Source: JAMIFV01 sp035906055
GTDB taxonomy: Bacteria; Pseudomonadota; Alphaproteobacteria; Rickettsiales; JABCZZ01
DNA: 56,670 nucleotides
Reading direction: 5' to 3'
Assembly: GCA_035906055.1 (NCBI GenBank)
Contig: JAMIFV010000057.1
Span: forward strand, 1-56,670
Shown: positions 44,539 to 53,273 of the stretch, in pieces
How the letters are laid out: each line of letters starts with the position of its first letter
How positions within the stretch are numbered: the first letter of the stretch is position 1
Made by a program: the position numbers and the translations under genes
The notes under the pieces: generated by a model
Told to the model about the DNA's origin: nothing
The model's input: only the letters and a program-made list of their open reading frames with translations
The model's database searches: none

Positions 44539-45625
44539 TCTTGCCGTTAAAAACACTCCCGGGACGGAGAATAAACGCCTTATCCGTTATGTGGATGCCA
44601 TCGCCGAAGCGTGCGCTCAGGAAATGGAACGCGACGAGCGCGTGTTCGTATTCGGCCTCGATGTGGACGACCATAAGTCCATCCAGGGTTCCACTGCCGG
44701 GCTTGTCGAAAGATTCGGGCCTGAGCGTTGCTTCGGCACGCCGCTTTCCGAAGACGCGATGACGGGCATGGCCATCGGCGCCGCCATGGCGGGCTACCGC
44801 CCGGTGCATGTGCATATCCGCATGGATTTCATGTTGCTGGCGATGAACCAGCTCATCAACATGGCCGCCAAATCGCATTATGTGTATAGCGGGCAGGTGA
44901 AAGTACCGCTCGTGGTGCGCACAATGGTGGGCCGCAGCTGGGGGCAGGGTGCGCAGCATTCACAGGCGCTGCATTCCATGTTCATGCATGTGCCGGGTTT
45001 AAAGGTGGTGGCTCCCTCCAACGCGCATGACGCCAAGGGGCTGATGATCGCGTCCATACGCGACGATAATCCCGTCATCTTCATGGAGCATCGCCTGCTG
45101 TGCAATATGCAGTCCTACGTGTCGCCGGAGTCCTATGAGACAAAACTTGGCGAAGCGCGCGTGATGCGCGAGGGCAAGGATGTGACCATCGTGGGCATTT
45201 CGCACATGGTGATCGAATCGTTGCGCGCCAGTCACTATCTTGAGAAGGCAGGCATTGAGGCGGAAATAATCGACCCCATCACGTTGCGCCCGCTGGATAT
45301 GGACGCGATCGTGAAATCGGTTAAGAAAACCGGCAGGCTGCTCATTGTGGATAATGGCTGGCTGACCTGCGGCGCGAGCGCCGAGATCATGGCGCAGATG
45401 ATTGAAATGCTGCCGGACGGTGTGAACGGCAAGGCGGTGAAAATGGCGCGCATGGGCTTTGCCGATACGCCGTGCCCCACCACCAAGCCGCTGGAAAACC
45501 TGTTCTACCCTAATGGCAAGACCATTGCCGAACGCGCGTTCCGTCTTATTGACGCCAGGGGGAAAATCGACCTGCCCGCCGACCACGAGATCAAGGAAGT
45601 GGACGAGTTCAAGGGGCCGTTCTGA
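44531..45625 (+). CDS. Thiamine-diphosphate-dependent E1 beta subunit
   Basis: A 364-aa transketolase-like beta subunit: FVFGLDVDDHKSIQGSTAGL, the FGTPLSEDAMTGMAIGAAMAGYRPV-type core (Glu and AMTG motif), MRTMVGRSWGQGAQHSQ-like loop, LKVVAPSNAHDAKGLMIASI and the C-terminal transketolase_C domain (DPITLRPLDMDAIV, VDNGWLTCGASAEI). ATG 44531 overlaps the alpha stop. The substrate cannot be read from sequence. The alpha-beta pair forms a heterotetramer by family analogy. Confidence 0.88.
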   Translation: MHNLAVKNTPGTENKRLIRYVDAIAEACAQEMERDERVFVFGLDVDDHKSIQGSTAGLVERFGPERCFGTPLSEDAMTGMAIGAAMAGYRPVHVHIRMDFMLLAMNQLINMAAKSHYVYSGQVKVPLVVRTMVGRSWGQGAQHSQALHSMFMHVPGLKVVAPSNAHDAKGLMIASIRDDNPVIFMEHRLLCNMQSYVSPESYETKLGEARVMREGKDVTIVGISHMVIESLRASHYLEKAGIEAEIIDPITLRPLDMDAIVKSVKKTGRLLIVDNGWLTCGASAEIMAQMIEMLPDGVNGKAVKMARMGFADTPCPTTKPLENLFYPNGKTIAERAFRLIDARGKIDLPADHEIKEVDEFKGPF

Positions 45626-45708
45626 TAACGCAGGGAGCACTCAGAATCCAGATAAATGGCACATGGCCTAAAGTGAAAATAGCAGAGCTTCGGCGGCAAA
45701 AGTAAGGC

Positions 45709-46503
45709 TTAAGCCGTTTTCTCCAGCTGTACCGTCATCTGCACGCACTGTGACGGGAAAAGATAAGCGAACAGTTGCTCACATTTCCAGACGGCCCCGG
45801 CGAGAAAATCAGGCACTGGGTTGCGGTATAGCACGCCGCCGGAGGCGTAGTAGGAAAGCAGCGTGTGGCGGCGTATCTCACGTACGGGAAGGTCAGGGAA
45901 TTTCTGGTCATAGAGTTTGCGGTCGCGGAAGAACATTACCCATGCAAGCGCGAGGTTTGCCTGCGTCATGCGGCTTTCCACCGGATTTTCCCACGTAGTG
46001 ATGGCGGTGTCGTAATATTCATGCGGGTTGCAGTAGCGCGTTACCAGCTTGCCCAGTGGTGAGGTGGCTGCCTCTATCATCACGATGCGCCCGCCCGGCG
46101 CGAGGCAGCGCAGCGCTTCTTTGAGAAAAAGTTCCGCCGAATGCATATGATGCAGCACATGCGTGAGCAGCAACAGGCGCACGGAATTATCTGCATAGGG
46201 CATCTTTTCGCCGTTCACGATGTCCTGCGCATTAGGATTATACACGACGTCGGTCTTGATGACGCTGGGGATATACTGCTCAATAAAGCTGGCGCCTGAG
46301 CCCAGTTCTACAATGGCAAGCCCTTCCAGATGCTTGGTGGGTTCGAGGCCGCGCATCATTTCCTTGTACCAGAAATCGTAGACCAGCCGCAGCAGCTTCT
46401 TGGACTGGATTATCTGCCGGTGCACGGCAATGCTCTCCGCCGTCTCAATATCGACGCTGGCAGCAAGGGGATGGACAAACAGCTTTTTAAGCAAGGCCTT
46501 CAT
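45709..46503 (-). CDS. SAM-dependent methyltransferase (class I)
   Basis: A 264-aa protein. The SAM motif I is VELGSGASFIEQY (about 66-78), followed by DIVNGEKMPYADNSV and LLLTHVLHHMHSAELFLKEALRCLAPGGRIVMIE-type motifs (given in parts: VLHHMHSAE, LKPGG-like LAPGG). These are typical of methyltransferase type 11. The start at 46503 follows the upstream glycosyltransferase stop closely (stop at 46508); a longer frame to 46608 would overlap that gene. Probable target: a sugar or lipid-linked glycan made by the neighbouring enzymes. Confidence 0.82.
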   Translation of the reverse strand: MKALLKKLFVHPLAASVDIETAESIAVHRQIIQSKKLLRLVYDFWYKEMMRGLEPTKHLEGLAIVELGSGASFIEQYIPSVIKTDVVYNPNAQDIVNGEKMPYADNSVRLLLLTHVLHHMHSAELFLKEALRCLAPGGRIVMIEAATSPLGKLVTRYCNPHEYYDTAITTWENPVESRMTQANLALAWVMFFRDRKLYDQKFPDLPVREIRRHTLLSYYASGGVLYRNPVPDFLAGAVWKCEQLFAYLFPSQCVQMTVQLEKTA

Positions 46504-46507
46504 AGCC

Positions 46508-47491
46508 CTACTTCTTCCCTTCCTTGCGCACCACTTCCTTGATAATATATAAAGGACGGCTGCGCGTCTGACGGAAAATGGCGCCCACATAAAGGCCGGT
46601 AATGCCAAGCATCATGAGCTGTATGCCGCCGATGAACAGTACGGCGCACATCAGCGCAGGCCAGCCGGGGACGTAATAGCCGAACAGCTTCTGCATCAGC
46701 ACCACGAAGATATACAGCAGCGATGCGGCGGATAGCAGGAACCCTACCAGCAGGATGAACTTCAGCGGTTCATCCGAGAAAGAAATAAGCACGCGGTCAA
46801 GCCACGAATAAATGACGCGGCGGCTCAGCACGGGATGTTTGGTGTTCTCCCTGCCGTCAAAACGCGGTTCGCTGTCATAGAACACCTGTACGTTCTTGAA
46901 GCCCACCCAGCCCAACATGCCGCGCATGAAGGGTTTTTCTTCGTGGAACTGCAGTACGTAATCCACCACCTTGCGCGAAATAAGCTTGAAATCGCTGGAA
47001 TTCTTGGGGATGGGCACGGTGTAGATATATTGCAGCACCTTATAGCCCAGGTTGGTGACCAGCATCTTCAGCGGATGCTCTCCCGGGCGCATGCGGCGTG
47101 TAGTGTAGATCACTTCGGCTTCTTCATCGGCGAGGAACGCATCCACCATTTCCAGAATGGTTTCCGGCGGGTCCTGCAGGTCGCTGACCATGGAGACGAC
47201 CGCGTCGCCTGAGGCAACCTGCATGCCCGCCACCACGCCTTCCTCATAGCCGAAGTTGCGCGACATGTTCACAAGAACGATATCGCCCTGTTCCTCGATC
47301 TCCTTGCGGAGCATGGCTTCAGAACTGTCCTTGGAGTTGTCGTTGACGAATACGAGTTCATACGAACCGATTTTTTTTTGCTGAACCAGCTGATGGAACA
47401 CCGCGCGCGTGCGCTTGAGCAGCTCGGGGATGACGTTAGCTTCATTGTAGAATGAAAAGACGACAGATATTTTTAAATTGGTACTGCGCAT
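46508..47491 (-). CDS. GT2 family glycosyltransferase with membrane tail (DPM/GtrB-like)
   Basis: A 327-aa polyprenyl-phosphate glycosyltransferase-like enzyme. The cytoplasmic GT-A domain has VVFSFYNEANVIPELL, FVNDNSKDSSE and DLQDPPETILEMV, which mark the DPM1/ArnC/GtrB group. Two C-terminal helices (LKFILLVGFLLSAASLLYIFVVL, MCAVLFIGGIQLMMLGITGLY) anchor it. Such enzymes make undecaprenyl-phosphate sugars that feed membrane transferases, such as the GT39 (31499-33172) or GT87 (6362-7606) proteins of this window. It is upstream of the methyltransferase gene with 4 bp spacing. Confidence 0.88.
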   Translation of the reverse strand: MRSTNLKISVVFSFYNEANVIPELLKRTRAVFHQLVQQKKIGSYELVFVNDNSKDSSEAMLRKEIEEQGDIVLVNMSRNFGYEEGVVAGMQVASGDAVVSMVSDLQDPPETILEMVDAFLADEEAEVIYTTRRMRPGEHPLKMLVTNLGYKVLQYIYTVPIPKNSSDFKLISRKVVDYVLQFHEEKPFMRGMLGWVGFKNVQVFYDSEPRFDGRENTKHPVLSRRVIYSWLDRVLISFSDEPLKFILLVGFLLSAASLLYIFVVLMQKLFGYYVPGWPALMCAVLFIGGIQLMMLGITGLYVGAIFRQTRSRPLYIIKEVVRKEGKK

Positions 47492-47764
47492 CTAAGGCCT
47501 CTTTACGTGTTATTGCAGGTCAGTCTTTATGCAGACGTCCGAAACCGAGACTATTAACCGTTTCAAATTCTACGTCAAAACTATCCGTACAGGCAAAATT
47601 TATGAATCTGTAACTTATACGAAATTCCGTGATTTTACGCAAGGATGAAGGCTTCCCGCCGTAAAATGCGTATATTCTTCATACTTAAAAAATAGCAAGA
47701 TGAACAACAGTATGCAGGCCCCCAGAGGCAGGGCCTTGCTTTTAACCCACTATATTAAAAGGTT
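47492..47764. other. Intergenic region between two cluster genes
   Basis: About 270 bp without a supported gene. GGCCCCCAGAGGCAGGGCC (approximately 47720-47735) makes a short stem and may terminate one of the minus-strand transcripts. No repeat family from elsewhere in the window is found here. Confidence 0.35.
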
Positions 47765-48604
47765 TTATGCGATCGGGCTGATATCCGCCAGATGCGATTT
47801 GGCGCGTTCTATGGCATCTGCCGGGAAGTGATCCGGCATATGGACAGGCATGTTGGCGAGGGAGAATTTTTTCCATTCCTTACCCTGTTTCTGCATGGCC
47901 CAGAAGCCGCCCCACATGGACACTTCGCCGAAGATCTCCTGCACCGCCACGGTGACGCCGGGATGCATGTTTCGGCCGGTTTTGGGGTCTTTCACAAAAT
48001 CGATATGCTTGTTCTTGAGGGCGAAGTCCTTATCGCACTGGTGCAATTGCAGGTTCAGGTCGTCGCCGCAGATAATGCCGCCATCTTTCACTAAACGCCG
48101 GGAGAGGAGGATATCCTTCTTCACCGGCTCATAGGTGTGGTCGGCGTCGATGAACACCACGTCGAACGCATCGTCGCGCAGCAGCGGCAGCACGAGGTCG
48201 CTCTGCCCGCGGAAATGCTGGCGCGTGATGGAAGGGTGTATGGTGGACATATTATGCAGGAAGATATTATAGGCGACGTCGGAACCCAGCGCCGCTTCCA
48301 TCGCCACGTATACTTCGTCCTTGTGCAGGGAGCGGTCAAAGAAGGGCACCCATGCGTCCACGCAGGTTACGCTGCCCCCGGCATTGTTATGGATGGCCAG
48401 CCCCTGCGCCCATGACAGCGCTGAAGCACCATACCACGAGCCGATTTCCAGCACGTCAAGCGGAGCGCCTTTCTTCTGCTGGTTGAGATACCACACCGTG
48501 CCCATCATCATCACGTGGCGCACGGGCGCGCTGAGGATGGCGTATTTGGAGGAAAAGAGCGGTTTGTCGGAGGCGATTTCTTTGAGGACGTTCTGGTAAG
48601 ACAT
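47765..48604 (-). CDS. SAM-dependent methyltransferase (Methyltransf_24 type)
   Basis: A 279-aa protein: VLEIGSWYGASALSWAQGL (motif I), VTCVDAWVPFFD (motif II) and DVVFIDADHTYEPVKKDI (motif III) as in small-molecule O-methyltransferases of the caffeoyl/macrocin type. LVKDGGIICGDDLNL follows. A likely role is methylation of a hydroxyl on a sugar or an aromatic/polyketide-like moiety. It is encoded 13 bp from a Fe(II)/2OG oxygenase gene, a frequent pairing in natural-product pathways. Confidence 0.85.
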   Translation of the reverse strand: MSYQNVLKEIASDKPLFSSKYAILSAPVRHVMMMGTVWYLNQQKKGAPLDVLEIGSWYGASALSWAQGLAIHNNAGGSVTCVDAWVPFFDRSLHKDEVYVAMEAALGSDVAYNIFLHNMSTIHPSITRQHFRGQSDLVLPLLRDDAFDVVFIDADHTYEPVKKDILLSRRLVKDGGIICGDDLNLQLHQCDKDFALKNKHIDFVKDPKTGRNMHPGVTVAVQEIFGEVSMWGGFWAMQKQGKEWKKFSLANMPVHMPDHFPADAIERAKSHLADISPIA

Positions 48605-48617
48605 GGGAGATGCTTTC

Positions 48618-49499
48618 TTATAACTGGTCGGAAGATTTTTCGTAATAGGCTTCGCCCGGCACGTAGTTGATGCGGCGGCGGCCTGTGCCCTGATAATGCA
48701 CGCTCATGCTGTTGAAATCCGCTACCGGAATGATGCGCACGTCAATGGATGCGCGTGTGTGGTCAAGCAACGGCTCGCCGGTATGGATGCAGCGCGAGTC
48801 GAACGCGATGAACTGCCCGAACGGCGTTTCCACCTGCGGGGCAAGGCTGTTGAGGCCGAGGTTATAGCCGGGGTCGTTCACGGCGCGGGCGATGAAGGGG
48901 GCGAAGTCGTATCCGAACTCTTCCAGTATGCCGCGCGAGCTTTCCACGCTGGCGCGGCGGAAGCCGTGGCTCTGCGCGCCTTGTGGCGGGGTGAGGGGAA
49001 TCCAGATATTGATTTCCTGCGGCGGATGGCCGTAGCCGATATCCGTATGATAGCGCGGGTAATGGTTGCTGTTCTTGCCGCCGGGGCAATGGATGCGCAC
49101 GGTGGGCGTTTTCTGGAAGTAAAGCGGATAGGGAAAGTGGCGGCTTACCGCCTCTTTCACAAAGGTTATGTAAGCGGCGGTGAATTCATCGTCCGTGTCG
49201 TAGAGAAAGGTGGAGATCCTGTTCACCCCGTCATCCATGCCGTAATCCTTAAGTTCCTGCGGGATATGTTTATGCAGCTCGGTAAAAGGAATATCGGACG
49301 TGATAACGCCGCGTTTCTTCAATTGGCGTATTACCTGAGCCTGCAACCTTTCGGACTGTTGCTCGCAGGTAAAATTCCTCGCATCGGCGGAGAATTCCTG
49401 CTGGAAACGGCTTTGTTTTGCCCACTCGCCGCGCATTAATGCGGCGCGGTCAGCCACCTGCAGGTCGTGTATGTTGGTGAGGGCGGAATGCTGAGGCAT
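48618..49499 (-). CDS. Fe(II)/2-oxoglutarate-type dioxygenase 1 (StrG/PhyH-like)
   Basis: A 293-aa cupin-fold oxygenase. The metal triad is readable: H151 and D153 in YHTDIGYGHPPQEINIW, and H239 in FDSRCIHTGEPLLDHTRAS, with R249 placed to bind 2-oxoglutarate. The surrounding WIPLTPPQGAQSHGF strand is typical. Similar proteins in streptomycin-type clusters hydroxylate sugars. Soluble, no signal. It faces the divergent plus-strand oxygenase gene with 111 bp between starts, an arrangement suggesting shared control. Confidence 0.78.
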   Translation of the reverse strand: MPQHSALTNIHDLQVADRAALMRGEWAKQSRFQQEFSADARNFTCEQQSERLQAQVIRQLKKRGVITSDIPFTELHKHIPQELKDYGMDDGVNRISTFLYDTDDEFTAAYITFVKEAVSRHFPYPLYFQKTPTVRIHCPGGKNSNHYPRYHTDIGYGHPPQEINIWIPLTPPQGAQSHGFRRASVESSRGILEEFGYDFAPFIARAVNDPGYNLGLNSLAPQVETPFGQFIAFDSRCIHTGEPLLDHTRASIDVRIIPVADFNSMSVHYQGTGRRRINYVPGEAYYEKSSDQL

Positions 49500-49610
49500 A
49501 TAATTAAAGCGTAAATACCGTTAAAAGGCCGGAAACCGCGATAATTTCCCTTGTCGCCTGCCTTGTGTCAATGTAGAAATTTGCTTCTTCACGAAAAAAA
49601 GAGGCGCATA

Positions 49611-50588
49611 GTGTCCCAGAATATCAATTTTCCAGAACGGCTTGCGCGTATGGATGCGCTCACCGGCAACGCCACAAGGCTTGTGCAGTCCGAACTGGTG
49701 CAGGTGCTGGCCATAAGCGACGCGATGCGCGCGCGCGTCAAGACGGCGCTCAACGTTTATCTGTGGGCATGCCTGACGCAGGCTTTTCCTGAAAAGCCGT
49801 TCGCGCTTACCGCAGACATGCTGCGCGATTATGAGCAGGACGTGCTGAAGCTGCCCAACGTTACGCCTAACGGCCTGGTGTTGCCCAAGCGTGAGAACAT
49901 GCTGGCGTTCAACCTGCTGCAGAAAGAAGCCAATGCCGCGTTTGAAGCGCTGGGTATGAATGACAGCATCGCGCGCGTGCAGTTCCCGCTGAATGTGCGC
50001 CTGCAAAGCGGCGTGCCCAATGAGCAGTCCGCCGCGCGTGCGCGTGCTTCCACCAAACCGCATAGCGATATCTGGGCGGGTGATCCGGCTTCGGGCATCC
50101 TTGTGTTTCTCTCCGTGCTGGGCGATCCGAGGAATTCCGGCATACGTTTCTTCGAGCCAAAAGCATTCCCCCTTTCCTTCGTGCGCCCGCTGGAAGACTA
50201 TAACGAGGGCGCGTCGCTGGTGGAGGGCGCAAGGGAGCTTGCCTCGTTCGATGAGCGCGGCTGGTTTCTTGCCGATCCCTACCTCATTCACCAGACTACC
50301 AAGAGCGGCTCGGGCACGCGCATTTCAATCGATTTCCGTTTCATCCCCAAGCAGAAGGTGAGTTCGGACATTGACGAAGACGCTGCGCGCAAGCCCTTCT
50401 TCATTTCCATTCCTGAATGGATGAAGCTCGGCAAACAGCAGTTGATCTCGCCCGAGCAGGGGCTGCATGAATTCACCGCGACGCAGAAGCGCGATTCCTA
50501 TACCGTGGGCTACCCGGTAAAATTCCACCTGACAGATATGGAGGCTACCCTTGACGACAACTCACAAAAACGCGCAAGCGATGCCTAA
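49611..50588 (+). CDS. Fe(II)/2-oxoglutarate-type dioxygenase 2
   Basis: A 325-aa protein with H151 and D153 in STKPHSDIWAGDP, H227 in DPYLIHQTTKSGSG and R237 in TRISIDFRF, the complete Fe/2OG set in the same spacing as oxygenase 1. The first 145 residues are helical and unfamiliar. The GTG start (49611) follows AGAGGCGC; ATG 49650 (MDALTGN) is an alternative. The next gene overlaps its end by up to 38 bp, so the operon is tight. Substrate unknown. Confidence 0.7.
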   Translation: MSQNINFPERLARMDALTGNATRLVQSELVQVLAISDAMRARVKTALNVYLWACLTQAFPEKPFALTADMLRDYEQDVLKLPNVTPNGLVLPKRENMLAFNLLQKEANAAFEALGMNDSIARVQFPLNVRLQSGVPNEQSAARARASTKPHSDIWAGDPASGILVFLSVLGDPRNSGIRFFEPKAFPLSFVRPLEDYNEGASLVEGARELASFDERGWFLADPYLIHQTTKSGSGTRISIDFRFIPKQKVSSDIDEDAARKPFFISIPEWMKLGKQQLISPEQGLHEFTATQKRDSYTVGYPVKFHLTDMEATLDDNSQKRASDA

Positions 50589-51528
50589 AGCTTATAACCA
50601 TGCGGTTACGCCTGCTGTTGTGGCGAGACAGTTCGCCATCACGGAAGCGGAACTCCAGAATCTTATGGGTAAACGCGCATGGCCCGCGCTTGATTACCGC
50701 GTCATCGAAGGCGAAGAGCGCGATGCGATCATGCTGGGCATTCTGGAACGCATCGACCAGCCCGACCTGCGCGTGGTGGGCGGCAATGACAACACCGTGT
50801 GGGAGCGCGGCTGGGGCGAGATCCTCGATCGGGTGCGCAAAGCCGGGTTCAGCCCGGAGATACTGCATCCGCAATATATGTTCCATCATAACATCATGCG
50901 CTTCTGCGGGCAGTATATCGACGCGGGCAACACGCAGTTTATCTGCGACTATGACCACCTGCTGCGCTACCTGACGCTGGCGCGCCATATGAAGGGTGCG
51001 AAGAAGGTGGTGGAGCTCGGCTGCGGCACCGGCACCAGCCAGCTGATGCTGGCGGAGTTGCTGCCCGCGGGCGTGGAACTGGTGGCGTCGGACTGGGCGA
51101 AACCTTCGCAGGAGATCATCCGTGCGATTGCCGCTTATGCCAAGCGCGAGATAACGCCGGTATGTTTCAACATGCTGACACTGGAGGGCTGGGACGAGCT
51201 GGGCATCGACAATACCACCACCGTGCTCACCGTGCATGCGCTGGAGCAACTGGGCGGCAATCATGCGGCGCTGCTCGATAAGCTGCTCGCCGTAAAACCG
51301 GAACGCTGCGTGCATATGGAGCCTGTCGTGGAAATGTATGACAAAAGCACGCTGTTTGATTCGCTGGCGATTCGTTATCACAAGCGCCGCAATTACCTCG
51401 ACGGCTACCTCACTCGCCTGCGCGAGCTTGTCCAGCAGGGGAAGGTGGAAATCACCAGCGAGTATCGCCTTGCTTTTGGCGACCGCTATCATGAAGCCTT
51501 CAGCATTGTGGAGTGGAAACCGTTATGA
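50551..51528 (+). CDS. SAM-dependent methyltransferase 3
   Basis: A 325-aa protein with KKVVELGCGTGTSQLMLAE (about 151-169) as SAM motif I, preceded by 140 residues of unknown helical sequence. The start may be TTG 50551, which has a strong GGAGG (50540-50544) at good spacing, or ATG 50581 (MPKAYNHAV). The 3' end overlaps the glycosyltransferase-like gene by the ATGA pattern. It probably methylates the product of the neighbouring oxygenases. Confidence 0.8.
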   Translation: MTTTHKNAQAMPKAYNHAVTPAVVARQFAITEAELQNLMGKRAWPALDYRVIEGEERDAIMLGILERIDQPDLRVVGGNDNTVWERGWGEILDRVRKAGFSPEILHPQYMFHHNIMRFCGQYIDAGNTQFICDYDHLLRYLTLARHMKGAKKVVELGCGTGTSQLMLAELLPAGVELVASDWAKPSQEIIRAIAAYAKREITPVCFNMLTLEGWDELGIDNTTTVLTVHALEQLGGNHAALLDKLLAVKPERCVHMEPVVEMYDKSTLFDSLAIRYHKRRNYLDGYLTRLRELVQQGKVEITSEYRLAFGDRYHEAFSIVEWKPL

Positions 51529-53264
51529 GCGAAGTGATCGCGCTGGGCGCCAGCCGTCCGGATTACAGCTATATCGACCATGTCGTGCGCACTATCCGTA
51601 TTTCGGCGGGCGTACTGGAGCAACCGGCGCTTCCCATAGAAAAAGGGCCGTTGCTTTCCATTCACCTGCAGTCCAACCGTCCGGACAATTTCACCAGCTA
51701 CATGGAAAACCTGGTGGCGAGCGCCGACGATCCCTCGCGCATCGAAGTGGTGGTGAAGATCGACGACACCGACGCACCGATGAACGTGCTGTTGCCGCAG
51801 CTGGTGGAAAAATACCGTGACGTCATCACGCTCAAATATATTTCCACGCCGCTGGTCGGCGGATTCTTTGAGTTATGGCGGTCGATGAACGACATGCTCA
51901 AGGTATGCCACCCGCATGCCTACTTCCTGTGGAACATGAATGACGAGATGGCCGTGCTCAATGCTGGCTGGGATACGGCGCTTGCCAAGTATGTGGGGTT
52001 GTTCCCCGATCACCTGTTCCGCCTGCGTACGTCCGTGTTCCGCTCGCGCAATTACTACGATTACTGGGAGTGCGGTTTCGCGCCGGAAACCTCGGCCATC
52101 ACCACCAAGCGCTGGCTGGATATCTGCGGGGACTGGAACCCGTGCCTTGGCCCCGATTCGTTCAATCAGTGCGTGGCCTATTATTTCGGATATCATGACC
52201 GCTTCTATAAGCTGCGCGTGGACAGGGATATTCCCGTGCATGATTTCATATTCGCCGGAGAAGGCGCGTTTCTCGGCATGAGCGGCGAAGCGCTCTACCG
52301 CCGCGCGCGCGGCGCGTGCAAGGCGTGGTATCGCCTGATGTCGCACGAGGTCCAGCAGGATGCCTCACGCCGCGCACAGCGCCTGATGGCCAATATCTGG
52401 GCACAACGCGAATTCAGGCAGTTCAGGATAGAGGATAATACACGCCGTAAACGCTTTGAGGTGTACGACCTGACGGATACAGGCAAGCGCCCCGACCTTT
52501 TTCCTTACAAGCTGTCAAAACTGCGCATAGTGCTCACGAACTTGTATCGCGCCAGCGGGTATTATTATTACGCAGGCGGCGGTGTGAACGGAACGGTTCA
52601 TTCGCGTGTGCGCCAGACCGTAGGTTTTTTTGCCCTGCGTTTCGACAGTGTCAATAAACTTCGTGGCGTAGTGCTGCGATACCGGGCCATGCGTGTCGCG
52701 TTTAATGATTCTGTTTTAAAAGCGGTGAGCAGGAATGAACGGTTGCCGGTGAACTGGAATGTGTGGAGCGGCTATCACCGCAAAAGCCTGCCGATATTGA
52801 CCGTGCTGGGTTATGTGGCGAAAGCGGCATTTTCCTTATTCCGGGCAAGGCCGGATTATGCAACACCGCCACGTTTCGAGGCGGTGGATAAGGCCATAGA
52901 CTGGAACAGGGTGCGCGAGCTTACGGAACGCGTGGACTGGCCGAATGAATATTCGGCGCCGCGGGTGCAGATGACCCTGATCAAATACAGCATCATCAGC
53001 GCATGCTATGGATTCAGCGCTGCGCAGATGACGGCCTGCTTGAAGAGCGACCGGGACGTATGCGAGTATCTGGGCATCGAGTTTGGCAAAACGTTTCCGC
53101 AGGACGAGCTTGCGGCAGGATTCAGGAATGTGTTGATGGAGCAGGGTAAATTCGAGGAGCTTGAATCGATCGTATTCTCCGGCGACGTACAGCAGAAGCT
53201 TCTGGCAACCCGCCCTGCTGCGGACAGGCAACCCGTGTTCGCATCGGTGAAGCAGGCAAGCTAG
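51525..53264 (+). CDS. Glycosyltransferase-like protein (GT-A fold), 579 aa
   Basis: The ATG at 51525 overlaps the upstream TGA. The N-terminal 270 residues look like a GT-A nucleotide-sugar transferase: LLSIHLQSNRPDNFTSYMEN, VVVKIDDTDAPMNVLL, a DxD-like WNMNDEMAVLNAGWDTAL (about 140-160) and later VHDFIFAGEGAFLG. The remaining 300 residues have no recognised domain and contain many Tyr/Arg residues (SGYYYYAGGG). No membrane helix is seen. It likely adds a sugar to the cluster product. Confidence 0.65.
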   Translation: MSEVIALGASRPDYSYIDHVVRTIRISAGVLEQPALPIEKGPLLSIHLQSNRPDNFTSYMENLVASADDPSRIEVVVKIDDTDAPMNVLLPQLVEKYRDVITLKYISTPLVGGFFELWRSMNDMLKVCHPHAYFLWNMNDEMAVLNAGWDTALAKYVGLFPDHLFRLRTSVFRSRNYYDYWECGFAPETSAITTKRWLDICGDWNPCLGPDSFNQCVAYYFGYHDRFYKLRVDRDIPVHDFIFAGEGAFLGMSGEALYRRARGACKAWYRLMSHEVQQDASRRAQRLMANIWAQREFRQFRIEDNTRRKRFEVYDLTDTGKRPDLFPYKLSKLRIVLTNLYRASGYYYYAGGGVNGTVHSRVRQTVGFFALRFDSVNKLRGVVLRYRAMRVAFNDSVLKAVSRNERLPVNWNVWSGYHRKSLPILTVLGYVAKAAFSLFRARPDYATPPRFEAVDKAIDWNRVRELTERVDWPNEYSAPRVQMTLIKYSIISACYGFSAAQMTACLKSDRDVCEYLGIEFGKTFPQDELAAGFRNVLMEQGKFEELESIVFSGDVQQKLLATRPAADRQPVFASVKQAS

Positions 53265-53273
53265 AGAACGATT

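Noticed and set aside
43573..45625. Naming the E1 pair pdhA/pdhB
   Set aside because: Without E2/E3 neighbours and with a glycan-type context the substrate cannot be asserted.
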